From Paramarasmius palmivorus (lineage: Eukaryota > Basidiomycota > Agaricomycetes > Agaricales > Marasmiaceae), in NCBI GenBank assembly GCA_037176845.1, contig JAYKXP010000022.1:434001-498000 (forward strand): 64,000 nt of DNA. Reading direction: 5' to 3'. A program made the position numbers and the translations under genes. Of this stretch, positions 48,360-58,800 are shown one piece after another. The first letter of the stretch is position 1. Each line of letters starts with the position of its first letter. The notes beneath the pieces were generated by a model. It saw only the letters and a program-made list of their open reading frames with translations. It did not search any database and had not been told where the DNA came from.

Positions 48360-49940
48360 GCATCCTCGTCCATAGCCAAGTCATCGAGATGTTTTACCGG
48401 AGTGCCTTCGTTGTTGATGTGGATCATCGGCCCAATAGACGCTTTTGAAAGGCTCTCTGAATCTTTGGAACTGGCGGCTGTCATGCATATCCCGAAGGTT
48501 CGGCATGAATAAACCGCTTTCATGGCGCAGACTACCGCAGGGACTAGCTCCTAAGAACTAATTGAGAGGAGATGGCGAAGCTTTGAGGTCTCAAAACCCC
48601 CAGCGCTCCCCAGCGTCCCACTCCAACTTGGAAGTTTTGCCGCAATACCAAATCTGACAAACATACTTCATCAAGCAGATGCCGATGCCGATGACGTTTC
48701 ATGGTGAGCAGTTCTGCGCTGATGATGAAAGCATACTAAGCAAGCCGTCAAAGATTGTTAGTGCCGTTTCCGCCGGGGAAGTTTGCTAGTACTCAACAAA
48801 GTGTGTTATGAGAGCTTTTGGTCGTAGACACTGACGGGATAAGTCGAAGCCGAAATTGATGGGCACTAGGGACACAAAATAACTGGAGCTGTACGCGTCA
48901 ATTTCGACTAGAGTCCTAAACGAAAAGTCACAACACCGACACAAAATCGCCGGTTAGGCGATCGCAGATATGAACCCATCCCACCTTTGCACTCGGATTC
49001 GGACTCGGAAGAGGCACTCTACTTCCGGTCGCGAATTGGTCGCGAAGGTAAAACCTTGACACAGTTTATGCTTGTAGAGATAGTTCAAACGCTGTGGAAT
49101 TGCTACAAAAAGCTTCGCTGTCGAAGTCACCAGCACCTGGTGGAGCTAACGATATTTGGACAGTGTTATCGAGAGGTACAGCATCGTGGATGGAAATCGC
49201 CGAGCACGAGGTTACAGTGAAGCCCCAAAGGTCACTGGTGTATGGGAACTTGCTGGCATCGCAAACGGTACTAGCCGGCTGAGTTCATACGTCTTTGCGG
49301 TAATATTCAAGACTAAAATCAGGAATATTCCAAGAAAAAAGCCGAGAAACGAGAAACTGTTGAGTTTATGGTTCTGTTTCATTTCTCAAAGACACGCACA
49401 TGCCAATGGGCCCTGCTTTGCGACCATCTCAATCCCATTCAAATGGTTCAAGTGATATCCTCAGCTCGGCACCAATCTACTCCATTTGCTTCATTTCCGC
49501 GCTCTGATATGATTAAGGAGGTATGGTTCATCACGAGCTCCAGCGAACACGACCTAACCCAAGAGGTTTTGAGTGATAGATGTGACTGGTGGGGAAAAAG
49601 ACGAACCAGGCACTCAGAAATCCTCCTTTCCATAAACTTGGCATGAAGTTTGAGGTTTAAGGACATAACGAAGCCTGAACGAAGCTGTTCAGGGAGTTCA
49701 TAGCACAAACGATTTGTTCCTAAATTTGGACAGTGGTGGTGAGGACTCGAGAAAAGGCAAGTGTGACATCACTGTCAGTGTTGCGCGTCAATATTATAAT
49801 TTCAAACCTTGTTGCGCACTCTTGACACTTTCGCAATCGTCTACAGTTGCATTATACGGGTAGGTATAGGTAGGGTACGTCGAAGCAGGTATTAAAATTA
49901 GGGAACAGCAGGCTAATACAAGACAACTCAAGCACGAGCA
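48360..49940. other. Intergenic, 1.6 kb
   Basis: Separates P450 copy 1 from the hydrophobic secreted protein gene. Open frames at 48155-48523, 49156-49455 and 49368-49646 have no domains, and the first overlaps the P450 start on the same strand. No gene called. Confidence 0.5.
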
Positions 49941-50696
49941 TTAAAGGCTCAATGATACCCCCAAAATTGCATCAACAGTTGCCTTAATCCCTAGCTGGAT
50001 GCACAACGAGACGAAGACGCTGAGCTGGACCAGGAGAGAGACAGATAGTCCGACAACAAGGGTCAAACACAAGTGAATGAAAACTCCAAGGGTGATACAG
50101 AGATCACCGAGGAGCTTCACTACCAGGTCGAGGTCGGCACTAACTGTGAGCTTGAGTACCGAGAGACAGGCGCCGACGACCACCTATAGAGCAATGTCAG
50201 TCTCTACGGAGGACAAAATTTTTGCAAAGCCTACTGACATTAACGAGTCCAACCAGGATTGCAGCAAATGCTTCGACGGTCACGGTGACGTCGCTGTTGG
50301 CAGCATCCGCCAGGAGGATGCTCAAGTCAACTTTTGCGTCAACAAACACCTGAAGCTGAGCATTGGCATCGATAAGAACATCCTTCATGCCCTGTACCAT
50401 GGGCGAAATCGTATCCGGGGTGCATCCACCAGCAGGCAAGTTTTCTAAACGGAGATTTAGACCGGAACCTTGTGCAACAAAGCGTAAAACTTACTGAGTT
50501 TGTCAGCCCAAGGCGTGATCTTGTCCTGAACGTCATGAACAAGAACTGGGAGGGGATGTTCCTTTGCTTCACATTCACCGCAGCGAGCGTTTAAATGAAC
50601 ACCTTCAACAATAGGAGTAGCCGGGGAAGCAGCAGCGAAGGTCGCGGAGGCGAGAGCTGCGATGAGGTAGTATGATATGCTGCGGAAAGAAGGCAT
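49941..50696 (-). CDS. Secreted hydrophobic helical protein
   Basis: A signal peptide (MPSFRSISYYLIAALASATF, then AAAS) is followed by a short Cys-containing polar part (NARCGECEAKEHPLP). After an intron at about 50449-50494 and a second at about 50166-50230 come long Val/Leu/Ala-rich amphipathic helices (LLADAANSDVTVTVEAFAAI, LVGLVNVVVGACLSVLKLTV, LVVGLSVSLLVQLSVFVSLC). It ends ILGVSLSL. The mature protein would be about 200 residues with four or more Cys. It resembles a widespread but uncharacterised class of small secreted Agaricomycete proteins with hydrophobic helices. It is not a hydrophobin, because the eight-Cys pattern is absent. Its first residues (MPSF) and context mirror the repeat-protein gene at 45177: both sit directly downstream of a P450 on the same strand. 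Confidence 0.72.
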
Positions 50697-50779
50697 TGGG
50701 AAGGATGAAGGCGATATGTAGAAGCAAAAGACGGGAGCACTGCTGTGGTGACTGAGGAGAAATCATGAATGCCCAGTGG

Positions 50780-50787
50780 CTTTTATA
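50780..50787 (-). promoter_or_regulatory. TATA box of the secreted hydrophobic protein
   Basis: TATAAAAG on the minus strand, about 85 bp upstream of the ATG at 50696. This is typical of strongly expressed small secreted protein genes. Confidence 0.6.
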
Positions 50788-51060
50788 CGACAACTACTAG
50801 CAACTACCGTTCTTCTGAGTCTCCGACACGAAAATTTAGTTCGGGGATACTAATTGAAACGTAAGAGACGCGATCGATAGAACCATGGATACAGGTGTGT
50901 TGGGCAATGATCGAGTTTTGTCTTGGTGTTCTGTTAGGGCTGTCAAGTTAGTTTGTTGTTTCCAATTTGCCTCCGCGATTCACGCACAATTTAGGTCGAT
51001 TTCGAAGCACAGATACATCAGGATAAATACAGCAAGTCATGGCAGAGTTTCACTCGTGGG

Positions 51061-53338
51061 CTAGGCAACGACAAGTCGAAGGAGCAGCGGTAATTCGTGA
51101 CGGCCGCTGCTTTTCACGAAGGGTCGGTGGATTGGGAACCCTTGCTTGATCAACACTTCGTCTCGAGGTACTGCCAGCTTAAACTCGAACGATCTGACGA
51201 GAACGAACAAAAGGGCTTTCATTCTATCAAAAGACCATCGGTAACACGTATAGGTTTGACTGATATGATACTCACTCGACGAGTGCGAAACGCCAACCAA
51301 TACAAGCGGTGGGACCGCCGATGAAGGTCATGAGATGATTAACAATCCCTGGGATACCCGAGACAGCATCAGGAAGGTCTTCCCATCGTTCAGGTCTTTG
51401 TATCGCTTATCAGAACGGCAAAAGAGGGGATGAAACACGGGTACATACCTAAATACCAATGCGTCTTCACCCCACAGTTTCTTGTCGCGGTTCAACGCGA
51501 TAATGGGAATGCCGAGCTCTTGACCTTTCTTGATGCTATGAATTAGCAAGTCAGTGGTCCTGACTTGCTCATAGGACTGACAATCCAAAATGATACAAAC
51601 CGTAGTTCCCGGTAGACAACTCCATGCTTATCCGTAAATGGTTCATCCAGAGGAATCACGTCGTCCTTAAGCGCGACCCTGCTTGTCTCGAAGACAGGTG
51701 CATACAAACGAAGGGCTTCTTTAACGACGGCATCTAGGTACGGTAGTGCGTTTAGCTGGTCCATCGAAGGTGTATCCGTTGACACAGAGAGGAGCTCGTT
51801 CCGTAGCTTGTCTTGAGCATCTATGTTTTCGCAGAGCGCGAGGAATGCCCAAGCGGTAGCAGTGCTATGATACAAATTAGCTTAAAGAATGGATAAATCA
51901 CTTGATTTGGCCTACCCAGTACTTTCATGCCCGGCAACTAGGAAAGTAGGAACCTCTGAAAAGGCACATCATTATTGCATTTTCATGGCTAGAGGGACGT
52001 ACTTACGGGCCAAAACTTGGTCATCGCTCATTCTCTGGTCCGGTGCCAGTACTTGGCTCATATTGGAATGAACCAATAACGATAGAATGTCTTTAGAGTC
52101 TTTCGCTTCAACGGATAAAGTGGCCTTGGCGTCAGCCAATAGTTGCTTCCCAATTTTGAATATGGTTGTTTGAGCTTGTCGAAGCACTTTGTCAGTTTCT
52201 GGCTGTCCACCAAGTTAGTAATCATGCATGTAGTTGTGAAAGATACCTCACAAGTATGCGCAGGATCGGGAAAAACATCTTCAAAATGACCGGCAGGGAC
52301 ATATTTCCAACACCATGCCTGAAGGCTTCCGAGAAAGCAACGTTGAGTTCGTTAGGTTCCCCTTGTAGGGATTGAAAGTCATAGTTGAACCCTGGTTGGG
52401 CATGAGCGAGCGGAATGTCAATACATGCCCGTGAAATATACGAACCTGCTTTCCCAATTACATCCAGGGTCATTCTGGACAGCCAGCTCAATGCATCAAC
52501 ATGTCCAATTTCGTCGCTCCCGATAATGGTTGACCATGCATCGCGAAGCTGAGGAAGGGGTTGTAGAGTATGTGCCAGGCTAGTTGACAAGCCCATACCT
52601 CGATAGATTTCTCCAGAAATATCTTTGTTAGATCCTTGATCTGTGTAAACTCAAAGGCCGGGTTCTATGTAACAGGTCAGGGTGGCATTGCGTGACACGC
52701 CTATACACACCATGACACGCCTCTACATTGCACATCAGAGTCGTTCAATTCGAATGTAGATTGATATTCACCTGTTTCCTATGTTCCTCTCTCGCAGCAG
52801 TAAGAACCCCTTTACACCGAGATAAGATGATGCCTTCGTTCTTGCTTGAAAACGCGATTCACCTCGTCCAGTAACACGGCTCAAAAGGAAACGCCATGAA
52901 TCATGCTTTGGGTAGTCGTAGCTGTTTCTGAGGATAAAAGATATGCCCTTCAAGTCTGCAACGGTAATTTGCGAGCGCTGAGAAGACGATGAGACTACAG
53001 CAGCAGTGTACGAGTAACGATGCCTACCCCGAAGAATGTTGCTCGATTGTGAATCCGTCCGTATTGTTCAATCCATTTAGTGTAGATAGATGCATCTTCC
53101 TAGTTCTACTATCAGTTCCAGAGGCTTCACAAAACAACATATGAAATAGTGTACGTACGTCCTCGAAAAGGTCTTTTTGATTGCCCCCAAAGAAACTGTT
53201 ATTCGGCGGACCAGGGAGGTGCTTGTTGGATAATGCGTGTAGGTCGTAGATGTAAGAGAGAAGGGGTACCAGAAAGACAATAGACCCGGCAAGAGCAAAG
53301 GTCTGGAAAAGTAGCTGGAGGTTAGAGAGAATAGGCAT
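51061..53338 (-). CDS. Cytochrome P450, copy 2
   Basis: Paralogue of the P450 at 46021-48309. N-terminal anchor [20 protein letters not shown], hinge [13 protein letters not shown]. The region before the I-helix ([20 protein letters not shown]) matches copy 1 ([14 protein letters not shown]). The ExxR helix is [10 protein letters not shown], then [15 protein letters not shown], and the heme loop [13 protein letters not shown] with the axial Cys. The C-terminal strand is [20 protein letters not shown]. Introns are at corresponding places. Start ATG at 53338, stop TAG at 51061. No break is seen in the exons I could follow, although the 52700-52960 part is hard to splice with certainty. Substrate unknown. 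It likely arose with copy 1 by duplication of a P450 plus small-secreted-protein unit. Confidence 0.86.
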
Positions 53339-53760
53339 GTTGGAGCATGTTGGTCCAACGTCAAGGGGCTTTATTGGCCTTGTGACTCAAGTGCTCACAC
53401 TCTCGGGGCCGATCTGACATGTGCATGGACTCTCATTCGAATTCGGATCTGGTTTATAGCTACATAGATTCGCATTGTATCAATGGGCATAGACATACGA
53501 GAGTAACGAACACTGTAAGGGCATAAGCATATCAAAATCATGAACAAGTCATGAGACAGAACGATACAAGCTAGCATAAAAAAAGGCCCAAGGAATCCAG
53601 GTGGTATCTATTGTAAAGAGAGGTACTTAAAATGAAGGTATAAAGTATGAGGGAATATGTGAACAATTGAAGGCACTGTTAGTACAATGAGATTGTGGAA
53701 GTTTGAGGTTGAATGCATAAGGATAAATTACGCCAACGTTTCAAAACTGGGGAAGACGTC
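53339..53760. other. Intergenic between P450 copy 2 and CNOT11
   Basis: Contains the P450 promoter and the 3' flank of CNOT11. No TATA box as clear as for copy 1, and no gene. Confidence 0.5.
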
Positions 53761-55446
53761 TTAGTAGGCAGCCCTTCCGCCCATGACGAGAGCCCGGTAG
53801 AGAGCATTTGCGTCCTCGAAGCGAGAGTTCTTCAGGCTGAAATGCATCATTTCAGCCGAGTCAGAATCGATACCGGGATTCACGATGGAGAGCTTGATCA
53901 AAGAGTGGTAGAAACGGCAGAGCTGCAGATGTTGTTAGAACATGGTAGCCAGTGTCATCGAATCAAGTAAAACATACGTTTTGTAGCCCTTTCGCAAATC
54001 GGTCATCACTGATCAAGCCTTCTCTCTCCTCTCTCTCAGCACGTTCGAGCCACAAGATGCACTCGTGCACGAAGCCGCCCAGAACCTCTTCCTTGATCAG
54101 GTCTGCCAACGTGCCAACTCCATTAGCGAGAGGTGTCTGGTCTCGAAGAAGCCGGCCCATTAGGTCAAAAGTAGCCAAAGTCGGTGGCAGGATGCACAGA
54201 ACATCGAGATATGGGGAAGTTGAAGGTAGGAATGACTGCGGACGGCTGATAAGTTCATCCATTGTGGCATCGTCGTCCTCCGTACGAGCGATGAGGGCGA
54301 CGAAGAGTGGATGGGCGAGAGTGGAATTGTAAGAAATGATTGGAGCCAAGTCGTAAGGAGTAACCATGCGTGAGTTTGCAAGCTGCTGTATCATGGGCAA
54401 AACGATCTGTCACCCAAGCATGAGTAGGCTACAGTGAATGATGAGCTGGCACCTTACCCGCTGTTCAGACAATGTCAGAACACGTTCGCGTGCCGCCAGC
54501 AGCAGCTGCATTGCCTGGGCGATTCTTTGGTCTTCCTCGGGTGAAACGAGTCGTTCGTTATAAGGTCCACCAATTCGGTCAGTAGAGGATGGCCTTGTTT
54601 CCGGTTTCGTAATATATGAATAGTCATCTCTGTGGATAAAGTCAGCCGGGTGCTTATTGAAAGTAGAAGTGACTTGCATGTCGTATTCTTTATGGTACAG
54701 TTCGTCGTCAAGAAATAAGTTAGTTGCTCTAAGTTTCGGTGGTAAAGGTGATCGTGCCAGTGTGGTCGGCGAATAAGGTCCAATCTAGTATATCACGAAC
54801 ATGAGTTATCGGATACGTTTGGAGAGTGGCACAACTCACATCATTGCCATCTCCTTTCAAAATCTTCCATAGCACCCATACAAATGGCTCGTTAGCGGCC
54901 ACACCTCCAGAGCTGGCAACATTGACTGCCTTATCGCGTTCTTTAACAAATGTCGAGAACAAGACGGATTTGAATGGGTTGATCGTTATCGGATGGGGTG
55001 CGTAGAGAGAGTAGAGAATGAAGGAGACCAAGATACGTTGTGCCAGCTATATCGATAACGACAAACTCATCAGCGCCGACGCCCGCAGCTTCAAAATCAA
55101 GGACAATACGCACATCTGTCGACGTATTCTGCTCCAAAATTGGCAGCAGCGCGTCGAGAGCCAGCTGGAAGCGTGAAGTCGGCTGCACAAGATTTGCAAA
55201 TGAATGAGCTGCGGTCGAGCATGGTAACGAGTAGGCTTTGGAGAACAGATGTGCAACAGCTGCTCTAACAGGATCAACTCCAAGAGGAGACCCTGACCCG
55301 CCTGACCCGATACCGACGCCAAACCCTGGAGATCCAACAGGCTCGTGCTGGTACATCACCACGTTGCGATTGCCAGCGTTCAGCAAGTGAGAAGATAGAA
55401 AAGCTGGGTTGATTCCAGGCAACTTGGAGGTGAGAACAGACGACAT
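53761..55446 (-). CDS. CNOT11: CCR4-NOT complex subunit 11 (CNOT11-like)
   Basis: A subunit of the CCR4-NOT deadenylase complex (CNOT11 / DUF2363 family), acting in mRNA decay in the cytoplasm. The N-terminal exon (ATG at 55446, MSSVLTSKLPGINPAFLSSH) gives a helical region. The middle has NPFKSVLFSTFVKERD, then EPFVWVLWKIL and KLRATNLFLDDELYHKEYD. The C-terminal conserved part is ANSRMVTPYDLAPIISYNST, PYLDVLCILPPTLATFDLMG, and LCRFYHSLIKLSIVNP followed by IDSDSAEMMHFSLKNSRFED and ANALYRALV. The IDSDSAEM-to-ALYR block is diagnostic. About six introns. It is divergent to the MYND copy 2 gene, with starts only 173 bp apart. Intact; a housekeeping gene. Confidence 0.9.
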
Positions 55447-55619
55447 TAAGACGAGATTTGTCGTGATGACTGAAGGAGAGTGCACAGGACCAGATGGTGA
55501 TGATGGTCAAGTGCAAAGCCAGCCGACCTTCCAACCGCGGCGATGAGCACCGATGTTCTACACGTGTTCTCCCTTGATGGCGCACGGACCAACCGAACCC
55601 GGCTTTTCTTCGGTTCACA
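55447..55619. promoter_or_regulatory. Bidirectional intergenic promoter, CNOT11 / MYND copy 2
   Basis: Only 173 bp separate the divergent start codons of CNOT11 (-) and the MYND gene (+), so promoter elements must be shared. No TATA box was noticed. Confidence 0.5.
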
Positions 55620-55825
55620 ATGAAGGCATCAGGCGTGTTGCCCCCTCTTACTGCTAATTTCCTACAAGCATGTCATCATTGCTTCAAGGACGAATTCGAA
55701 GAGGATTGCAAGATCTCGAGGTGCTCAAAATGTAAAAGTGTCGGGTATTGCAGTGAAGGTGTGTGAAATTCAACCCGTTGATTTTCGGATCCTGACTTTT
55801 GCCTTTTGTAGATTGTCAGAAAAAA

Positions 55826-58800
55826 ATAGATAGATAGATAAATACACAACTCCGTAAATACAACGGGGTCCCACTAGGGAACAGCTGGAACAATAATAAT
55901 TGCAGCGAGCTCATTCATAATCTGAATGGTAGACTGCAACCATTAAATATAAAATCTACATGTAAATCAGTCCCAAACTTAAACCTCACCATACGCATCA
56001 GACTCCGAATCATCAACATCAACTACGTTACCTTCCACGTCATCAACCAAACCCCCATGTTCTTCACAGTACTCCATCCACGCATCAATCCCTAGAGCAA
56101 TGAATCTTGCCGTTGGAATAACAAGATCCCATGAGAATATGCAGCGTTTCAAGAACGTCAGGGCATCAACACGGTCTAACGGTTGCAATCCAACACAACT
56201 CAAAAAATCATCCCTTCCAGGTCCCTGCAAGCAATCACAACACAGTAGTACATGCTCCGGAGTTTCATAACAGACTCCACATGCACGACACAGTAGTCCA
56301 TCAACATCGTCCGTTACGCGGTGAGCTCTTCCCGGGGAAGCAAGAAAGACTGTTGGAACCAACGCTCCGCACAGTAGCTGGGTCAGGCGACGACGGTAGT
56401 GGTGGTTGAGCACACGAGTGAGATAGTGGCGAACACATACGCAACGGTACGTGGCAATATCCCGAGAATTAGGGTCCACAGGCTCTAATCTTCCACGTAA
56501 CAGAGACAAACGAGAGAATTGATCAATGCAAGACTGCAAATCTCGACAAGTGGCGGCACGGATAGAACGAATAAGTCCCTGAACAGATTGGCGGGACAGA
56601 TTATTCCCCATTGGAAACGAGATTCCGTCCGCACCCGGGAGGTTGGAGACTGCCCACTGAAGATCCGTAACCCAACAGGAGGTGTTGAGACCATATAACA
56701 CCATACACTGACGCAACGCCAGGGATGCAAACTGGTCAAGAGGTAATGATAGCAGATAATCCAGATACTTCAACGCCAGAATAAGCCGTCGAGTTCGGAG
56801 AGGTAACACACCTGTCTCCGTATATAGGACCGCAATCATTGAGCGCTTACCCAGTCCCAACAGTCGACGCAGGAAACCCAATTGAACTTCATGGAGCTTA
56901 GAGAAGGACCGCATGTGAGTATCCACCACTACATCACATCCATATATCAAATGACAATCCACTAGGGCGGTATACAGCGACCGAGCAATGTGCGGGAAGA
57001 GACGATCGCGACCAATAAGACGTTCCGTGCCGAAGATACCGTGACTAGCTGCCAACGCAGATCGACGTTTTTTGTCATACACAGTGTCGAACATGTGTCC
57101 GCGGACAGAAGAGAACGAAATACCGACATACTTGTACTCCTCTACCACTTTAAGGACCTTGTCATAGATACAAAGCACAGGGATTGGGCAGGTTCGCTCA
57201 TGAGCAGCAGATGGATGAAACACCATCACCTTTGTCTTTTCCACTGCGATAGATAAGAAATTCGTGTAGCACCATGCCTGAAGTGAGTGTAAATGACGTT
57301 GTAGGCCAGCCGCAGTTCTCGATATGATCACCATATCATCAGCATGCTCTAAGTGTGAAATGTTTGTCCCAAGTAAGTCGGCATCATCTGGATCAAATGG
57401 CAACGAAAACATGGCTAGGTACAGTATCCAAAGAAGAGGCGAAGCAGGATCCCCAATCAGGACGCCAGAAGTTGCAGCAAATTCAGGCGACAACTCGCCA
57501 TCCAGAGATACCAGGTAGCGCATGCGACTGTAGACAGACCGAAGCCAGTCAAAATACGGCCCTGTGAAACCCCAATCTTCCAGGCGATTCCACAATGCGC
57601 TTTGATTTGTTGACGGAAAGGCATTTGATATGTCTACAAACGCCACATAAAGGGATTGTCCACTCGAGCGCACTTTATCAATGAGGGCTCGTAATATAAA
57701 CGCGTTATTGTTAGTGCGATAACCTGCTCGAAAGCCGTTTTGTGACTTGGGAAGAATATTAGCAGACTCCGCCGCAGTAGTGAATTTGTGAGCTACAAGA
57801 AGGGTAGCAAATTTAAGGAAACAACTTTCCAGAGCAATTGTACGGTAGTTAGATGGTAAGGTGGCATCCTTTCCCACCTTAGGGATAGCTGCAATCAATG
57901 TTGTCATCCATGCACCTGGAGAATCACAGGAGTTAAAGCACTCATTGAGTAGTTCGCAAATGAGTTGGTTATCCCAAGTGAGAATATCAGTATACATCAC
58001 TTCATCCGTCCCTGTGGCATTGGAATGTTTCCTTGCCTTCAAATATGCTTTTACCGCTGCCACATCCTCCACAGATACAGGCTCATTTAGCACAGGGAAG
58101 CGAGATGGCGGGGTCCGAGGAGCACGCTCACTATTGCGATCATCCTCCCTACGGAGGCGCGCAGTATCAAAAATACACTTGGTAGGATCAGGCGGATTCA
58201 TCCGTGGCACAAATACATCAAACAACTGTTGGACCGACACCTGACACGGGAGTGAGTGTGGATACCGAAGCTTCTTGTAGAGACGCCAGAATGTCTGAGA
58301 CTTCTCAGAAGCTTCTAAAAGACGTTGTTGAATGTCCCTTTGAACTTTTCGTTTGAAGGATCGACCCCGGTGAGCAGCACCGTGAGCAAAGGACACAGAA
58401 CGATAAGCATTTCTTGATAACCTTGACTCTCCAGACACCTCTTGTACTAGTGGTGGCAAATCTGTCGATACCTTGGGGACAGTGTCAACCTCCTGTCCCG
58501 GGATAAAACGCGGTGGAAAACATTTCGACATGAAATCTAAATCTGAGTTTGGAATAGGCAATGCTTTATAGGCCCCCTCAAGTGCCAAAGCATCAGCATT
58601 TTCATTATGAATGTTTCCAGAGTGACCACGAACCCAACGGAACGCAATCGGCGCACAACGACTCTCAATTCCAGTAGCGATACAGTGGATCAACTGACCA
58701 TTTGGTACAGCCCAGCCACATTTCGCATGCATAGGTGCCCATTCTACCAAAGAACGAATCACATAATGCGAATCCGTGTAAATTTCCAGAGCCCGGGTTC

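Noticed and set aside
48155..48523. Open frame overlapping the start of P450 copy 1
   Set aside because: Same strand, different frame, over the P450 leader and first exon; no domain.
49941..50696. Hydrophobin
   Set aside because: Too few Cys and no CC-doublet spacing; the long hydrophobic helices do not fit.
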